Assembly (NCBI RefSeq): GCF_002177115.1
Contig: NZ_MVAG01000122.1
Location: forward strand, 248,001 to 312,000
Source: Chryseobacterium mucoviscidosis
Lineage (GTDB): Bacteria; Bacteroidota; Bacteroidia; Flavobacteriales; Weeksellaceae
DNA length: 64,000 nucleotides
Direction of reading: 5' to 3'
The first letter of the stretch is position 1; each line of letters starts with the position of its first letter. Made by a program: the position numbers and the translations under genes. The notes beneath the pieces are model-generated. The model made no database searches. It was not told where the DNA came from and saw only the letters and a list, made by a program, of their open reading frames with translations. Below, in pieces: positions 62,071 through 64,000 of the stretch.

Positions 62071-63570
62071 ATGAAAAGTTTAGACATTCATAAAAGTGAA
62101 TATTTAAAACAATTTGAAACCCAAACCTACGGAAGAAATCTCTTCAGAACGCAGGAAGAAGAAAAATTAGACGCTCCGAACGAGGAGTGCGGAATCTTCG
62201 GAATGTATTCTGATAATGATCTGGATACGTTTTCTCTTTCACAGTTCGGTCTTTTTGCATTACAGCACAGAGGTCAGGAAGCTTGTGGTATTTCTGTTCT
62301 TAAAAACGGAAAAATTACCAATATGAAAGATGAAGGTCTGGTTTTGGATGTTTATAAAGAGATCAACGATCCTGAAACTTTTATGGGAAATTCTGCGATC
62401 GGACACACGCGTTATACGACTGCAGGAGACAAAAAGAAATATAATTTTCAGCCGTTTTTCGCGAAAAACGAATACGACCAGATTATTCTTTCGATTGCAC
62501 ACAACGGTAACTTAACCAATGCCAAAGAACTGAAAACAGAACTGGAAGCAGAAGGAGTTGTGTTCAGAGCAACGTCCGATTCTGAGGTTATTTTAAGATT
62601 GATTCAGAAAAATCTTGATTTGGGACTTCGAGGAGCCATTAAAGCAACCATGGAAAAAATTGAAGGTGCTTATTCGGTTGTCGGGATGACGAGAAATAAA
62701 TTCTTTGCGTTCAGAGATTTCAACGGAATCCGTCCTTTGGTTTTGGGAGCAATTAATGAAAATTCTTACGTGGTAGCTTCAGAATCTGTGGCTTTAGATG
62801 CAGTAGGAGCGCAATACGTGCGAGATATTTTACCGGGAGAAATTATTTATACCAATGAAAACGAACCCGGAAAACTTCATTCTTACATGGTGGATGAAGA
62901 AAAAGGAAAGCAGAGAATCTGTTCTTTTGAATATATTTATTTTGCAAGACCCGATTCTACTTTAGAAAATATTAATGTGTACGAAATCAGGGAAAAATCA
63001 GGAGAAAAAATCTGGCATCAGGCTCCCGTGGAAGCAGATGTTGTGATTGGAGTTCCGGATTCCGGAGTTCCGGCTGCCATTGGTTTTTCCAAGGCTTCGG
63101 GAATTCCTTTCCGTCCGGTTTTAATTAAAAACAGATACATCGGAAGAAGTTTCATTGTACCGACTCAGGAAATGAGAGAAAGGGTAGTGAACCTGAAATT
63201 AAATCCGATTATTTCCGAGATTAAAGATAAAAGAGTAGTGATTATTGATGATTCCATTGTACGTGGAACCACTTCAAAAAGACTCGTTAAGATTCTTAAA
63301 GATGCAGGAGTGAAGGAAATTCATTTCAGAAGCGTTTCTCCGCCGATTATCGCTCCTTGTTATCTGGGAATCGATACGCCGTCGAAAGACGATCTGATTT
63401 CTGCCAATATGTCTACGGAAGAACTTAGAGATTACTTAGGAGTAGATTCTCTTGAATTCTTAAGCGTTGAAAATCTGAAAGAAATTTTAGGCTCTGCCAA
63501 TCACTGTTTCGGGTGTTTCACGGAAGAATATCCTGTAGGAAAAGGAGAGGAAGTAGAATTATTCAATTAA
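62071..63570 (+). CDS. purF: Amidophosphoribosyltransferase
   Basis: First enzyme of purine synthesis, transferring glutamine ammonia to PRPP; about 499 residues. The N-terminal-nucleophile glutaminase begins at Cys in NEECGIFGMYS, the PRPP signature is VVIIDDSIVRGTTSKRL, and iron-sulfur Cys residues are present (RICSFEY, IAPCYLG, HCFGCF), as in the B. subtilis type. I start it at the ATG at 62071 because the longer frame runs through the repeat. The nucleophile would be Cys40, requiring removal of an unusually long 39-residue propeptide. Confidence 0.95.
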   Translation: MKSLDIHKSEYLKQFETQTYGRNLFRTQEEEKLDAPNEECGIFGMYSDNDLDTFSLSQFGLFALQHRGQEACGISVLKNGKITNMKDEGLVLDVYKEINDPETFMGNSAIGHTRYTTAGDKKKYNFQPFFAKNEYDQIILSIAHNGNLTNAKELKTELEAEGVVFRATSDSEVILRLIQKNLDLGLRGAIKATMEKIEGAYSVVGMTRNKFFAFRDFNGIRPLVLGAINENSYVVASESVALDAVGAQYVRDILPGEIIYTNENEPGKLHSYMVDEEKGKQRICSFEYIYFARPDSTLENINVYEIREKSGEKIWHQAPVEADVVIGVPDSGVPAAIGFSKASGIPFRPVLIKNRYIGRSFIVPTQEMRERVVNLKLNPIISEIKDKRVVIIDDSIVRGTTSKRLVKILKDAGVKEIHFRSVSPPIIAPCYLGIDTPSKDDLISANMSTEELRDYLGVDSLEFLSVENLKEILGSANHCFGCFTEEYPVGKGEEVELFN

Positions 63571-63588
63571 AATATTTCCATAAAAAAG

Positions 63589-63630
63589 AAAATGTCAGAC
63601 TTAAATTTTTAAGTCTGACATTTTTTATTG
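63589..63630. terminator. Bidirectional terminator after purF
   Basis: Perfect 17-base inverted repeat, AAAATGTCAGACTTAAA with its complement, 2-base loop, T-rich flanks, between convergent genes. Confidence 0.88.
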
Positions 63631-63642
63631 TGTTTAAGTTAC

Positions 63643-64000
63643 TTAGAATTTATACGCTACACCAAACTGGAAAACGCCGTTTCTTACTGCATCACCTGTA
63701 TTGTTTTCTGCGATATCCGTAAGTCCTGCAACATATCTTGCCGTAATTCCGAATTTCTGCTCAAAATAATAACCTGCTCCAAGACCTAAACCAAGATCAA
63801 AACCTTTGAAAGCCTGATCTACATCTACAGAACCTCCGTCACCTTTTAATTTTTGGCTGATTGCAAAACTGAATTGAGGACCAGCTTCAACATATAAATC
63901 CGGAAGAACATTGTACTGTACCATTACAGGAACTGAAATATAATCCAGATTAAGCTTTACAGAAGAATAAGTTTTGTCTTTAGCACCCATTCCGTTATAC
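63643..64000 (-). CDS. Outer-membrane beta-barrel protein (PorT/porin-like), 5' end outside window
   Basis: The C-terminal part (about 119 codons visible, frame open at the right edge) of an outer-membrane barrel. It shows alternating hydrophobic strands (YISVPVMVQYNVLPDLYVEA, GFDLGLGLGAGYYFEQKFGI, ITARYVAGLTDI) and ends in a typical barrel terminus, FQFGVAYKF with a final Phe. It resembles the PorT/outer-membrane-protein beta-barrel family PF13568 of Bacteroidetes. Specific function cannot be told. Confidence 0.8.
   Translation of the reverse strand, partial: YNGMGAKDKTYSSVKLNLDYISVPVMVQYNVLPDLYVEAGPQFSFAISQKLKGDGGSVDVDQAFKGFDLGLGLGAGYYFEQKFGITARYVAGLTDIAENNTGDAVRNGVFQFGVAYKF

Overview
The window looks like a chromosome segment of a Flavobacteriia member, most likely Chryseobacterium or a close relative. 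The grounds are AT-rich DNA, promoters of the Bacteroidetes type (TTTG, about 19 bases, TAnnTTTG), type IX secretion C-terminal sorting domains on several exported proteins, and typical flavobacterial families (SemiSWEET, DUF4230, SatD, GEVED metallopeptidases). No plasmid, phage, insertion sequence or CRISPR array is visible.

Layout. 1-9 kb: the end of a cytochrome c biogenesis fusion (ccsBA), an SPFH protein with a small ribbon-helix-helix partner, a two-gene lysine oxidation unit (ALDH7 dehydrogenase and lysine 6-aminotransferase), a DUF2007 protein, a SemiSWEET and a GNAT. 9-15.3 kb: a complete RND efflux operon led by a GbsR/MarR-type regulator, with a candidate operator in its promoter. 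15.4-17.6 kb: tRNA-Ala(GGC), a small lipoprotein, an NlpC/P60 lipoprotein and long repeat-rich gaps. 17.7-22.5 kb: dapD and a four-gene glycan or lipid-glycosylation operon. 22.5-29.7 kb: a complete histidine operon, hisGDCBHAF(IE), preceded by a His-rich leader peptide and a terminator that together look like a ribosome-mediated attenuator. 30-33.6 kb: three tandem secreted M28 peptidases. 33.6-38.5 kb: thrS-infC and rpmI-rplT, separated by an alpha/beta hydrolase and a dispersed structured repeat. 40.3-44.9 kb: leuA-leuC-leuD-leuB. 45.4-47.2 kb: four small reverse-strand genes. 47.7-59.4 kb: three large type IX secreted proteins (reprolysin-like metallopeptidase, endonuclease I, CotH-family protein) with DinB and acyl-CoA dehydrogenase genes between. 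59.9-63.6 kb: satD-DUF3307 and purC-purF. The window ends inside an outer-membrane beta-barrel gene.

Most of the region is ordinary biosynthesis and envelope biology. The parts most worth a second look are regulatory: the his leader, two TATAAG-N8-CTTATA operators over an apparently leaderless satD promoter, the palindrome in the efflux promoter, the interleaved terminator-promoter cassettes of the M28 array, and several families of dispersed intergenic elements. I found no clear new multi-gene system.
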